Below, piece by piece: positions 25,191 through 33,280 of a stretch of DNA of 64,000 nt. The stretch's first letter is position 1, and each line of letters begins with the position of its first letter. The stretch spans positions 372,001 to 436,000 of the forward strand of contig NZ_VOSM01000004.1 in assembly GCF_007997015.1 (NCBI RefSeq), read 5' to 3'. The stretch comes from Lujinxingia vulgaris (GTDB lineage: Bacteria > Myxococcota_A > Bradymonadia > Bradymonadales > Bradymonadaceae). The position numbers were made by a program, and so were the translations under genes. The notes under the pieces were generated by a model that worked only from the letters and a program-made list of their open reading frames with translations, had not been told where the DNA came from and made no database searches.

Positions 25191-25212
25191 AAAAACGCCC
25201 CGTTTAGGGGTA
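25191..25212 (-). terminator. Weak second terminator-like hairpin
   Basis: On the minus strand CCCC-TAAAC-GGGG-CG is followed by six T residues. It lies between the tRNA and the LuxR paralogue B gene and could back up the stronger hairpin at 25316-25339. Confidence 0.35.
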
Positions 25213-25315
25213 TTGAGAAGACGTGTTCCCTGTGGTTCGGGTGAACCCGGGGTCTGAGATGAAAAAACCTCGGCTCTCCACCCCGGTATCACCGCCCGGA
25301 AAAGCCCCCAAACGC

Positions 25316-25339
25316 AAAAAAGCCCCACGAATGTGGGGC
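25316..25339 (-). terminator. Rho-independent terminator of tRNA-Val
   Basis: On the minus strand a perfect 7-bp stem (GCCCCAC/GTGGGGC, loop ATTC) is followed immediately by six T residues, 35 bases after the tRNA 3' end. Confidence 0.85.
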
Positions 25340-25373
25340 CTTCCTGTTGCGAACGATGCTGTACTTTCTTAAA

Positions 25374-25445
25374 TGGGCGTACCTGGATTCGAACCAGGGA
25401 CTTCTTCCGTGTGAGGGAAGCACTCTCCCGCTGAGTTATACGCCC
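25374..25445 (-). tRNA. tRNA-Val (anticodon CAC)
   Basis: The minus strand folds as a full cloverleaf of 72 bases: acceptor GGGCGTA/TACGCCC, D-stem ACTC/GAGT, anticodon stem CTTCC/GGAAG with loop CTCACAC (anticodon CAC, reading GUG), variable loop of five, T-stem CCTGG/CCAGG with TTCGAAT loop, discriminator A. CCA is not encoded and must be added after transcription. Confidence 0.96.
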
Positions 25446-25458
25446 GCGTCGGGCATTC

Positions 25459-25487
25459 TGAGTAACACGGGGTTGTTGACCTGACAA
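25459..25487 (-). promoter_or_regulatory. Probable sigma70 promoter of tRNA-Val
   Basis: On the minus strand TTGTCA (25487-25482), 17 bases, then TACTCA (25464-25459) stand 13 bases before the tRNA 5' end. The spacing fits a tRNA promoter. Confidence 0.5.
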
Positions 25488-25528
25488 CACTTTTTTTGCC
25501 CTTCCCTTCAAAAAAATGTCGAGGAGCT

Positions 25529-26446
25529 ATGACCCTCTCAAATGTTCTGATTGTTGGCGCCGGCTACACCGGCCTTGAGATCGCCCGACAGGCCACCGAG
25601 GCCGGCTTAAACGTGGTCGCCACCACCTCCAATGCCGAGCGTCGCCAGGCGCTGCAAAAGATGGGTGCGCACGTCTTTGAATGGCAGGCCAACGCCGACG
25701 CCAGCGCCCTGGCCGCGCACCTCGACGCCCACACCGCGCTCATCTACTCGGTGCCGCCCCTTCCCAAAACTTACGCGCCCGGGGACGAAGATACCTCGGC
25801 CGAGCACCTCATCCCTCTGCTCGCCACGCTCGAGGTCGCAAAAGCGCAGGGCTGCCCGCGCTTTGTCTACCTCTCCTCCACCTCCGTCTACGGCGACCAC
25901 AGCGCGCAGTGGATTGACGAAAACGCCGAGCTCCGCCCGACAAGCCCCCAGGGGAAGATGCGCAGAGACTCCGAGCTCGCCACCCTCAGCACCGAGGGCA
26001 TTGAGGGTTACACCCTGCGCGTCGTGGGCATTTACGGGCCCGGGCGCACGATCCTCGGGCGCCTTGAGAGCGGGCGCTACCCCCTGGTTGACGGGGGCAA
26101 AAAGATCACCAACCGCATCCACGTCGAAGATCTCGCGCAGGCCGCACTCGCCACGGCCCTTCGTGCCCCGGCCGGCTCGCGCGCCTACAACGTCAGCGAC
26201 GGTCAACCCACCGCGGTGCGCGACCTGGTGAGCTTTGTCTGCGAGCACACCGGCCTGCCCATGCCCGAGGAGGTCAGCATCGAAGACTACGCCCGCCGGG
26301 TGCAAAACCCCGACATCGTGGCCCGCTGGACCAACAGCGCGCGGGTGAGCAACCGCCGCCTCATCGAGGAGCTGCAGCTTGAGCTGCGCTACCCCGACGT
26401 CTTCGCCGGCTACCGTCCCCTTCTGGCGAAACACACCTCCAGCTAA
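25529..26446 (+). CDS. NAD(P)-binding epimerase/reductase, extended SDR type
   Basis: A 305-residue Rossmann-fold enzyme. The N-terminal nucleotide loop is VLIVGAGYTGLEIA (GxGYxG). An SSTSVYG segment supplies the catalytic Ser/Thr region, followed by ENAELRPTSPQGKMRRDSE in place of the usual Tyr-x3-Lys; I cannot identify a clean YxxxK, so it may be a non-catalytic or atypical member. The C-terminal half (GKKITNRIHVEDLAQAALAT, YNVSDGQPTAV) matches NAD-dependent epimerase/dehydratases of the YeeZ type. The ATG at 25529 follows GAGGAG at short spacing. The retron begins 48 bases after the stop. Confidence 0.75.
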   Translation: MTLSNVLIVGAGYTGLEIARQATEAGLNVVATTSNAERRQALQKMGAHVFEWQANADASALAAHLDAHTALIYSVPPLPKTYAPGDEDTSAEHLIPLLATLEVAKAQGCPRFVYLSSTSVYGDHSAQWIDENAELRPTSPQGKMRRDSELATLSTEGIEGYTLRVVGIYGPGRTILGRLESGRYPLVDGGKKITNRIHVEDLAQAALATALRAPAGSRAYNVSDGQPTAVRDLVSFVCEHTGLPMPEEVSIEDYARRVQNPDIVARWTNSARVSNRRLIEELQLELRYPDVFAGYRPLLAKHTSS

Positions 26447-26493
26447 AGCGCGCGAAGTTGGTGCCGGTGGCCCCGTGCGCATCTTTGGCTTCA

Positions 26494-26635
26494 GGGTGAG
26501 CCACCGCGCGCGAGCCGAACATGCCGCGTGCGATTCGCCGCGGCGGCACCATCTTCCGATCTCCTCGCCGGTTCTCCCACACTGTGGAAGAAGCGGGACC
26601 AGAGCGTCGCAGGTCGCCTCGCTGGTGGCTCACCC
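26494..26635 (+). ncRNA. Retron msr-msd RNA
   Basis: The 142-base stretch directly before the retron reverse transcriptase has the layout of a retron template RNA. Its ends are a perfect 12-bp inverted repeat (GGGTGAGCCACC at 26494-26505; GGTGGCTCACCC at 26624-26635), matching the a1/a2 repeats. An msr stem-loop is seen at 26522-26548 (TGCCGC/GCGGCA). A long imperfect hairpin at 26560-26603 (about 16 pairs, tip CCAC-ACT-GTGG) is a good msd. A candidate priming G lies in the AGC at 26513-26515. The RT start codon is 30 bases after a2, the usual spacing. The exact branch point and DNA ends need experiment. Confidence 0.75.
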
Positions 26636-26665
26636 GCCCTGTTTCGCCCGGGAAGTGGAGCGACC

Positions 26666-27829
26666 ATGAACCTCTGGCAACGTCTGCGCGACTGGATGCA
26701 ACCGGCCCCCTCCCCTGAGCATCCCGGGGAGATCTCGATCTGCAAGGAGCGCGAGCCCCCCTCCCCCGGATTCAACCGCCGCTTCACCACCTCCATGCGC
26801 AGCGCCCGGCATGATGAGCTTCGCAGGCGCACCCGCAGCGGGCGCCTGCGCAGGCTGGGGCTTCCGGTGTGGAGATGCGACGACGACCTCGCCAGAGCGC
26901 TGGGGCTGACCACCTCCGCCCTCTACCACTTTGCCTGCCATCGCCTGGCCGACCCGCACTTCCACTACGTCAGCTTCACCATCCCCAAACGCAGCGGTGA
27001 GGAGCGCCCGATCCTCGCACCCAAACCCCGTCTGAAGGCCATTCAGCGCGATCTTCTCGACCAGGCGCTCAGCCGACTTCCCGTCCACCGCGCCGCCCAC
27101 GCCTTTGTGCCCGGGCGCTCCATCGCCACCAACGCCCGACCTCATCTGCGGCGAGAATTTCTCCTTACGCTCGACCTTCATAACTTCTTCGGCGCGCTGC
27201 ATGTGGGCCGGGTGCGCGGCTTTCTTATGGCGATGGGCTACGGCTGGGAGGTGGCATCAACGCTGGCGCTCTTATGCACCGAAGCCCCCCGCCAGACGGT
27301 GCTCGTGCATGGCGAGCGCCTCTACACGCCCACCGGCTCGCGCACGCTGCCCCAGGGCGCGCCCACCAGCCCGGTGCTGGCCAACGCCATCGCCTACCGC
27401 CTCGACCGCCGCCTGAGCGGCCTGGCCCGCAGCCTGGGGCTCAACTACACCCGCTACGCCGATGACTTAAGCTTCTCCGGCGACGACCCCACCCGCATCG
27501 CCACCCTGATGCGCCTCTCCCACCAGATCATCCGCGAGGAGGGCTTTGAGGTTGCCCCCTCCAAGACGCGCATCCAGCGGCGAGGCCGGCGCCAGCAGGT
27601 CACCGGCGTGGTGGTCAATCAGACCCCGGGCGCGCCCCGGGCGCGCCGCCGCAGGCTGCGCGCGGCCATCCATCATTACGCCCGGGCCTGCGCCCGCGGC
27701 GACCACAACCCCCGGCGGCGACGCCAGCTCGAAGGGGAGCTGGCGTTTATTCATATGATCAACCCGGCCCAGGCCCGCGCGCTGGCCGCAGGCCTGCCTG
27801 CTGCGCCGCCTGCGGCCAACGCGCGCTGA
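26666..27829 (+). CDS. Retron reverse transcriptase
   Basis: Makes branched msDNA from the msr-msd RNA upstream. The 387-residue protein has retron-specific motifs as well as general RT ones: NARPH (156-160, the NAxxH of region X), LTLDLHNFF (RT3), TLPQGAPTSPVLAN (RT4), the catalytic YADD (264-267, RT5) and VTG (312-314, region Y). A basic N-terminal extension of about 70 residues precedes the RT fold, as in myxobacterial retrons. The ATG at 26666 has GGAG five bases upstream. No effector follows on the same strand; the 3' end overlaps the convergent 631-residue gene by 71 bases. A defence role would be by analogy only. Confidence 0.93.
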   Translation: MNLWQRLRDWMQPAPSPEHPGEISICKEREPPSPGFNRRFTTSMRSARHDELRRRTRSGRLRRLGLPVWRCDDDLARALGLTTSALYHFACHRLADPHFHYVSFTIPKRSGEERPILAPKPRLKAIQRDLLDQALSRLPVHRAAHAFVPGRSIATNARPHLRREFLLTLDLHNFFGALHVGRVRGFLMAMGYGWEVASTLALLCTEAPRQTVLVHGERLYTPTGSRTLPQGAPTSPVLANAIAYRLDRRLSGLARSLGLNYTRYADDLSFSGDDPTRIATLMRLSHQIIREEGFEVAPSKTRIQRRGRRQQVTGVVVNQTPGAPRARRRRLRAAIHHYARACARGDHNPRRRRQLEGELAFIHMINPAQARALAAGLPAAPPAANAR

Positions 27830-29654
27830 GCCTCCCGACCAGCCTCACAAGCTCCGCGTCGCCCTGCCCCGCAGACAGCTCCCCGTCGAGCACCGCCTGC
27901 GCCATCAGCAGGGCATCGCGAGCGCAGACCTCATCGCCCACGCCCCGGGCCACAGCCCGTGCCGCCCAGCGCCGCTCGGCGCGGTGGCGCGCCCCCAGAC
28001 TCGGCATCGCCTGACGCGCGCACTGGCGGGCGCGTCGCGCCGCCAGCGCCTCATCGCCCAGACATAACGCCTCGCAGCCCACCCGCCGCACAAACCAGGC
28101 CGGCGCCCGCAACAGCGCCCCCACCCACGCCTCATTGAGCAGATACGCCGGCAGCGCCTCCACCAGCAGGTGCCGCGCCAGCGGGTTGCGCTGGAGCAGC
28201 AGCCCGGCGCGCCAGCGCCGCTCCGAGCTCAGCCCGGTGAGCATCGGCACCACCCGCGCCCCGAAGCGCCGCGGCTCCGAGAGCAGCGCGCGGTAGTAGT
28301 GCGTCAGCTTCGCCATCACCTCGGCCACCTCCGCCACCCCGAAGCGCGGCACCTCCATGATCAGCCTGCGGGCCATCTGGTCGATGAGCTCCTCGTCCTC
28401 GGCCTCCAGCGCACGGGCCAGCAGGCGCGGGTAGCCCTGCACCGCCGAGGGCATCACCCGGGGCGCAAAAACCCCGCGCACAAGCTGCGGATAACGCGCG
28501 TAAAGCGCGACCGCGCTCACATCACTCAGCCGCGTCACCTGAGCCTCATCGCCCACCCGACCCAGGAGCCAGAGACGGCGTCGGCGCTCGCGATCCGGCA
28601 GCTCAACCCCGTTGAGCAACCCCATGACCTCTCGCTCAAAAAAGCGCTGCGGCGCCCACTCCTTGAGCACCCTGGCCCACACCCCCCACCACTGGTGGGT
28701 GGCCACCTCATCGAGAAACTCGCGCATCAGCGCCCCCCCTCCCGGGGCCTCAAACATCTCGCCCAGATGCCGTCGCACATAGGGCAGCACCTGGCCCCGA
28801 CGCCTGCGCAATAGCCCCAGCATCACCTCCCCCTTCTCCTCAAAACTGCCCCGGGGATGATGCTCCTCCAGCCAGCTGATGAGCTCCGCCGGGTCCCGCA
28901 CATGTTCGGCAATCGCTTCCGCATCGCGACGCCACTGTCCCGGAGGCACCTGCAGCCGGTAGAGCTCCCGGGCAAAGGGCCAGTCCCCACGGCGGCGGGC
29001 GGCCCCGCGCAGCTCCTCCCAGATATGCCGACGGTAGACCGGCACCCGCGAGAGCTTCATCGCGATGTAGTCCCGCGCCGCCTCCGCATCGCAGCGGTAG
29101 AGCGTCAGCGCTTGAGGCTCGCGCAGCTCAAAGGGCTGGTCGTAGCGCTCCAGCACGCGCTGGCGAGCGGCGCTGCCCCCTCGGGCCTGCTCAAAGTTCG
29201 CGCAGAGGTCGTCGCGCCAGCGCGCCACGGCCTGCGGGCCGGCCGGCTGCCCTTCGGTCAGCCGCCAGCGGTACAGACGCCGAAACACCTCGGCGTCTTC
29301 CAGGCTCTCGGCCAGCTGCAGCCAGCGCTCCAGCGCCTCACGGTAAGGCCCCGACCAGGGTGCCACTCGCCAGGCTCCGCGCCCCGGATCGTAGCCCGCG
29401 CTGCGAAAACGCCGCAGAATAAAGCCCCGATACAGCGCCCGATGACGCCGGTACAACGCCGGCCCCCACAACCCGGTCAAGAGCCCGAAGGCCGGCTGAC
29501 GGCCCGCCAACGCCTCAAAGATGCCGAGCAACGCGGCGTCGTCGAGCTGCTCGGCCTCCAGCAGCTGCTCGACCACCCGGGCCAACCTCCCCGCCTCCAG
29601 CCGCTCCCCTCCCAGCGCCGCCTCCGCTCCTCCTTTCGACTCCCTGGCAAACAT
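27759..29654 (-). CDS. Unknown 631-residue helical repeat-like protein
   Basis: A large cytoplasmic protein rich in Arg, Leu, Ala and Trp, predicted almost wholly helical, with repeated motifs such as RRRLWLLGRVGDEA, LLARALEAEDEELI and LLQRNPLARHLLVEAL that look like HEAT- or TPR-type helix pairs. No signal peptide, no membrane helix and no catalytic motif. The ATG at 29654 is preceded by GGAGGT eight bases away; the reading to 29720 is longer by 22 weak residues. It overlaps the retron RT tail to tail by 71 bases. I do not recognise a family; a link to the retron is speculation. Confidence 0.65.
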   Translation of the reverse strand: MFARESKGGAEAALGGERLEAGRLARVVEQLLEAEQLDDAALLGIFEALAGRQPAFGLLTGLWGPALYRRHRALYRGFILRRFRSAGYDPGRGAWRVAPWSGPYREALERWLQLAESLEDAEVFRRLYRWRLTEGQPAGPQAVARWRDDLCANFEQARGGSAARQRVLERYDQPFELREPQALTLYRCDAEAARDYIAMKLSRVPVYRRHIWEELRGAARRRGDWPFARELYRLQVPPGQWRRDAEAIAEHVRDPAELISWLEEHHPRGSFEEKGEVMLGLLRRRRGQVLPYVRRHLGEMFEAPGGGALMREFLDEVATHQWWGVWARVLKEWAPQRFFEREVMGLLNGVELPDRERRRRLWLLGRVGDEAQVTRLSDVSAVALYARYPQLVRGVFAPRVMPSAVQGYPRLLARALEAEDEELIDQMARRLIMEVPRFGVAEVAEVMAKLTHYYRALLSEPRRFGARVVPMLTGLSSERRWRAGLLLQRNPLARHLLVEALPAYLLNEAWVGALLRAPAWFVRRVGCEALCLGDEALAARRARQCARQAMPSLGARHRAERRWAARAVARGVGDEVCARDALLMAQAVLDGELSAGQGDAELVRLVGRLSARWPQAAQQAGLRPARGPGPG

Positions 29655-29720
29655 CGGCCCTGACCTCCGCACAATCGGCATTGGCAACGCACGCGCTCCG
29701 GAGCCCCCGGTCGCCCCCAT

Positions 29721-29756
29721 AAAAAAAGCGGGGCGGCCCTCTTTGGCCGCCCCGCT
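29721..29756 (-). terminator. Strong rho-independent terminator
   Basis: A perfect 12-bp stem (AGCGGGGCGGCC with GGCCGCCCCGCT, 6-base loop) runs on the minus strand into seven T residues. It ends the DUF2505-like transcript about 40 bases after that gene's stop and isolates it from the 631-residue gene. Confidence 0.9.
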
Positions 29757-29796
29757 CTCGCTGGCGTCTTCTCAAACCTCGCCAGGATCGCCCGGC

Positions 29797-30330
29797 TTAC
29801 TGGTCGGCCAGATAACGCTCCAGTCCGCGGTTTGCCTGGGTGAGGTTCGGCGTGATCAGCCGAACCACAAAGCTCTCTACCGCGCTCCCGATCGCGCCGG
29901 CCCCCAGCCGCGGCACCCCGGGGATCTTTTTCGCATCGACGGTCAGCTCACCGTCGATCACAACCTCGGTGCGGCCCTCGCCCTTCTGCACATAGCTGGT
30001 GGTCCCCTTGCAGGTGACCGCCTCACTTAAGAAGCCGACCTCCATGACCCAGTCCACCTTGAAGCTGTCCATGTGCCAGGTGGCGTAGTCGGTCCACTCC
30101 AGCATCTCCGGCTTGATAAACTTCTGGGCCAGCTTAGGCACCTCATCGGCGTTGGCCTTCCAGAAGTTAACCACCTTGAGCGTGCTGGCGTCGATCTCCT
30201 GACGATCGCGCACCTCGATCTTCTGAATATCCGGCAGGTAGGGCACAAGCTCCACCATATGGTCGCGGAAGGTCTCGTAGACTTTGTCGCGGTCGTAGGC
30301 GACCTCATCAACAATATGAATCTTCGACAT
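29797..30330 (-). CDS. SRPBCC / DUF2505-like protein
   Basis: A 177-residue START-fold protein: MSKIHIVDEVAYDRDKVYET gives the opening strand and helix, DIQKIEVRDRQE and LKVVNFWKA the next strands, and the tail AIGSAVESFVVRLITPNLTQ the long C-terminal helix over the ligand cavity. It resembles the gene at 13154-13660 in layout. Ligand unknown. The start at 30330 has GGGAG eight bases upstream. It lies alone between two strong terminators, so it is probably its own transcription unit. Confidence 0.65.
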   Translation of the reverse strand: MSKIHIVDEVAYDRDKVYETFRDHMVELVPYLPDIQKIEVRDRQEIDASTLKVVNFWKANADEVPKLAQKFIKPEMLEWTDYATWHMDSFKVDWVMEVGFLSEAVTCKGTTSYVQKGEGRTEVVIDGELTVDAKKIPGVPRLGAGAIGSAVESFVVRLITPNLTQANRGLERYLADQ

Positions 30331-30434
30331 CAGCTCAGCTCCCGAAGCGTTGCCCCATCCCGGCGCACGACGCTTTCATAAAATCGCTCGTCAGCATCCA
30401 AAAGAGCACCCCGCATCGATCCGAGCGCTCCCGA

Positions 30435-30492
30435 CAAAAAAACCCGTCGCCCCACCCTGGACACGCATCGTGGCCAGGAGCAAGGCGGCGGG
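30435..30492 (-). terminator. Terminator of the ferredoxin gene
   Basis: On the minus strand a 9-bp outer stem with one mismatch (CCCGCCGCC with GGCGACGGG) encloses an inner CCTGG/CCAGG stem and runs into seven T residues (30442-30436), just after the ferredoxin stop at 30516. Confidence 0.6.
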
Positions 30493-30515
30493 CTCTCACA
30501 TATCACGTGCAGGGC

Positions 30516-30809
30516 TCAGCCCTGGAAGAACTCGGCGTTCTTCTCCGCGAAGTCTGCCCACTTCGAGGGAAGCTCGTCTTCTTCAAAGATCGCCTCGACC
30601 GGGCACTCCGGCTCACAGGCGCCGCAATCAATGCAGATATCCGGATCGATGTAGAGCTGGATCTTGGCCAGCTGGGCTTCCTCACCCGCGGCCTTCAACT
30701 CCTGGATCTCTTCGACCGGCATCGGCCCGTGGATGCAATCCACCGGGCAAACCTCCACACACGAGGTGTCGCAGTAGCCGACGCAAGGTTCGGCGATAAT
30801 GAACGCCAT
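30516..30809 (-). CDS. Seven-iron-type ferredoxin, FdxA-like
   Basis: A 97-residue electron carrier. The N-terminal half has CVGYCDTSCVEVCPVDC and the second half CIDCGACEPECPVEAI, the paired-cluster pattern of FdxA-type [3Fe-4S]/[4Fe-4S] ferredoxins; the first motif has the longer C-x3-C-x3-C spacing instead of C-x2-C. An inserted helix (VEEIQELKAAGEEAQLAK) sits between the clusters. AAGGAG seven bases before the ATG at 30809 is strong and fixes the start. Its redox partner is not apparent from the neighbours. Confidence 0.9.
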   Translation of the reverse strand: MAFIIAEPCVGYCDTSCVEVCPVDCIHGPMPVEEIQELKAAGEEAQLAKIQLYIDPDICIDCGACEPECPVEAIFEEDELPSKWADFAEKNAEFFQG

Positions 30810-31008
30810 AAGTGTACTCCTTATACAGCCATGATGATGGTAGGGCGACGCCGCCATGCGCCGACATCGTGCCTATGATGACCACTCTCTACTGAAGGTC
30901 AACCCCATTTTGGGCGCGAATCCTGCGCCCGGGCGCGGTAAATCGTCTCACCACCCGACCACCGACCGCCGACCTTCGACTTCTTACATCGCGCAAAACG
31001 CGCCCGTC

Positions 31009-32490
31009 TTACGACGCGGAGGCAAGACGCCGCCGCACACGCATCACGAGCGCAGCGAACCCGAGCATCAGCAGCGCGCTGAAGTTGCCGCCGGCGCCGG
31101 CGCTGGAGCATCCGCATCCCTCGTCGTCGTCCGGCGCTCCGCCTGCGTCTCCTCCGCTTCCATCACCCTCATCGCCAGGCTCACCGCTGAGATCGGTACA
31201 GCGCTCGGTGGCGTCCGGGGTCGACTCCCCGTCGCACTCCCCGCTCCACCAGCCGCCGGTGCAACGCTCCACACCGGCCTGACACGCCGCGCCCTCCCGG
31301 GTCGCCTCGCGCCCCGAATAACACACCCGCTCATCGCCCTCACTGCAGCTCTGCGCCGGCTGAAGACACGCCATCGAGGGCCGCTCCGCGCTCCACACCG
31401 GGCAGGCCTCGGAGTTGGCGAGCACCTGCCCATCCTCACCGATCTCGGCGCCCAGCGACCCGTAGCTCGGGTAGGTATGCCCCACCCCGAACCCGTCAAT
31501 CGCCGCAAATACGTAGCGATGGCACCCCGGCTCAAGCTCCACATCCAGCCGCGCCTGACCGCCGGCAAAGGGGTTCTCCTCGGAGCGCTCGGCCCAGTCC
31601 GCCGCGCTCGGAAGCGTCATCGCCTCACACCCGTCCTCAAAGACCACCGAGGCCTCAGCAGGCGGTGCGTTCGGCTCAGTATAAAGCATCGAGAAGCTCA
31701 CCTGACCCTCGGGCGTGGTGCCAAAGGGGGAGTCGGCGTTCTGCCCGAAGATCAGATGCACGCCATCGGCGATCACAGGCAGCGCTCGAGCCGACATCCC
31801 GCCCACCCAGCCCACATAATTTTGCTCACCACGACGCACCACCGCCGGGCCCATGACCTGATGCTGCTCCGAGAGGATGCCCGGATCGACGCTGAGCGCC
31901 CCCAGCGCAACCGTCTCAAGCGCGGCCGCCGGCGTGGGCTCGGCACTCTCCGAGACCACCGAAACTTCAGCCGCAGGCACCCCGCCGGCCAGCCCGAAAT
32001 AGCTCCAGCGCTCCTCCTGCGCGGTCGTCCCCTCCGCCGCATCGCAGGCCACCACCTCGCCAACACAGCTCAGCTCGCCGTCGACCATCCCGAGCTCGCA
32101 GCAGCTGCGCCCGCGCTGGTCCTCGTCCTCCACATCACACGCGCAGGAGCTCTCCAGCACATGCGCCCCCTGCCAGCGCGCCATCTCCACAAAGTAGGGG
32201 TCGATCACCGCCGGAAGCGCCGGCAGAGGCCCCATCACACCGGCCGCCCCCGGATCGCGACGCGCCAGGTTCCACACATGCCCCAGCACCCGCTCGGCGT
32301 AGTCGGGCATCGCCTCACTGCCCTGGCCACTCCAATAATACGCCGGCGTCGACTCCCCCAGAGCAGCGGTGCGCTCATCCACTTCCACCGGCTCCCCGGC
32401 CTGACCGCACCCGACCGCCACCACCGCAAGCCCTACGCCCCACCACGCCCTCATCGCGCGTCCTACACCCCGGGTCTTCTTCGCCACCAT
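31009..32490 (-). CDS. CAP/SCP-like surface protein with MYXO-CTERM-like tail
   Basis: A secreted protein of 493 residues. An N-terminal signal ends VAVGC (lipobox-like). The following region (PDYAERVLGHVWNLARRDP) resembles the start of CAP/SCP domains found in Myxococcota surface proteins, with many paired cysteines (CACDVEDEDQRGRSCC). The C-terminus has a Gly/Asp linker, then GCGCSSAGAGG, a hydrophobic helix (SALLMLGFAALVM) and RVRRR, matching the MYXO-CTERM sorting tail that is cleaved by myxosortase. GAGG five bases before the ATG at 32490 supports that start over the GTG at 32514. Having both a lipobox and the tail is unusual. Confidence 0.75.
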   Translation of the reverse strand: MVAKKTRGVGRAMRAWWGVGLAVVAVGCGQAGEPVEVDERTAALGESTPAYYWSGQGSEAMPDYAERVLGHVWNLARRDPGAAGVMGPLPALPAVIDPYFVEMARWQGAHVLESSCACDVEDEDQRGRSCCELGMVDGELSCVGEVVACDAAEGTTAQEERWSYFGLAGGVPAAEVSVVSESAEPTPAAALETVALGALSVDPGILSEQHQVMGPAVVRRGEQNYVGWVGGMSARALPVIADGVHLIFGQNADSPFGTTPEGQVSFSMLYTEPNAPPAEASVVFEDGCEAMTLPSAADWAERSEENPFAGGQARLDVELEPGCHRYVFAAIDGFGVGHTYPSYGSLGAEIGEDGQVLANSEACPVWSAERPSMACLQPAQSCSEGDERVCYSGREATREGAACQAGVERCTGGWWSGECDGESTPDATERCTDLSGEPGDEGDGSGGDAGGAPDDDEGCGCSSAGAGGNFSALLMLGFAALVMRVRRRLASAS

Positions 32491-32551
32491 CTTCGCCTCG
32501 ATTGCGTTTGCCACGTCAGTCTCACTCTATGCGCGCCTGCAACTCACCGCC

Positions 32552-33280
32552 TCAGCGGACTGCCAGGGGTACCCCCAATTCTTCAAGCTGCGCCTGCGCC
32601 TGGGCCGCCCATCCCCGATTTGCCGCCGGGCTGGCCGGGCTCGGATGCAACACTCGCCCGATCGTGCCTTTGAAGTCACTCTTCTTGAGCGCGCGCTGAA
32701 CGCTCTTCTCCGCAAACGCCCCCACACCGATGACCCACTGCGGCTCAAAATACGCCACAAGATCGCGCAACGCCCGATCACAGGGCGGCAACACCTGGGC
32801 CTTCTCACCCTTACGAAGTTGAGGCGGGGTGCGGTTTTTTCCGTCTTCGTCGAGGATCAACAGCGGGCAATAATTATGCACAAAGAAGGCCTCAAAGAAG
32901 CGCTCCGCCGTGCCGAACTGCTCCTGCGCCCAGCCCCAGAGCCTGGAGCCGCTGACCTCGCTCCGCGGACACTCAAACCCGTCGACCGGCCGCTTCGGAT
33001 GCACATCGGCCGGCTGTCCCACCGGCGCCTCCACCCCCATCCAGTCCCGCACCATCTCAATGGTGCCAAAGGGCACCCCGTTCTGCGCCATCCCCCAGGG
33101 CCCCGGGTTCATGCCCACCAGCATCACCGGCCGGGGGCGTTTCTGCCCGTAACGCTCCAGATAGAGCTTATGCGACTCCCAGGCATACTCCAGCGGCTGG
33201 TAGGCGTGGCTAATCGGCGGCTCAAACTCTACACCCTTAAGCTCTTCTACCAGACGCTCACTGATCGCGATCGGATTCAT
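32552..33280 (-). CDS. SMUG1-family uracil-DNA glycosylase
   Basis: Base-excision enzyme removing uracil and probably 5-hydroxymethyluracil from DNA. The family-specific motif GMNPGPWGMAQNGVPFG (residues 56-72) and the second motif HPSPASPAANRGW (about 214-226) match SMUG1 closely (animal SMUG1 has GMNPGPFGMAQTGVPFG and HPSPRNPQANKGW). The 242-residue length is normal. The ATG at 33280 overlaps the EVE stop as ATGA, and GGGAGG precedes it, so the two genes are almost certainly translated from one message. Confidence 0.93.
   Translation of the reverse strand: MNPIAISERLVEELKGVEFEPPISHAYQPLEYAWESHKLYLERYGQKRPRPVMLVGMNPGPWGMAQNGVPFGTIEMVRDWMGVEAPVGQPADVHPKRPVDGFECPRSEVSGSRLWGWAQEQFGTAERFFEAFFVHNYCPLLILDEDGKNRTPPQLRKGEKAQVLPPCDRALRDLVAYFEPQWVIGVGAFAEKSVQRALKKSDFKGTIGRVLHPSPASPAANRGWAAQAQAQLEELGVPLAVR

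Noticed and set aside
26447-29654. Mobile element carrying the retron
   Set aside because: No integrase, transposase, flanking repeat or tRNA junction is visible; the nearby tRNA-Val is about 1 kb away with an intact 3' end and no duplicate.
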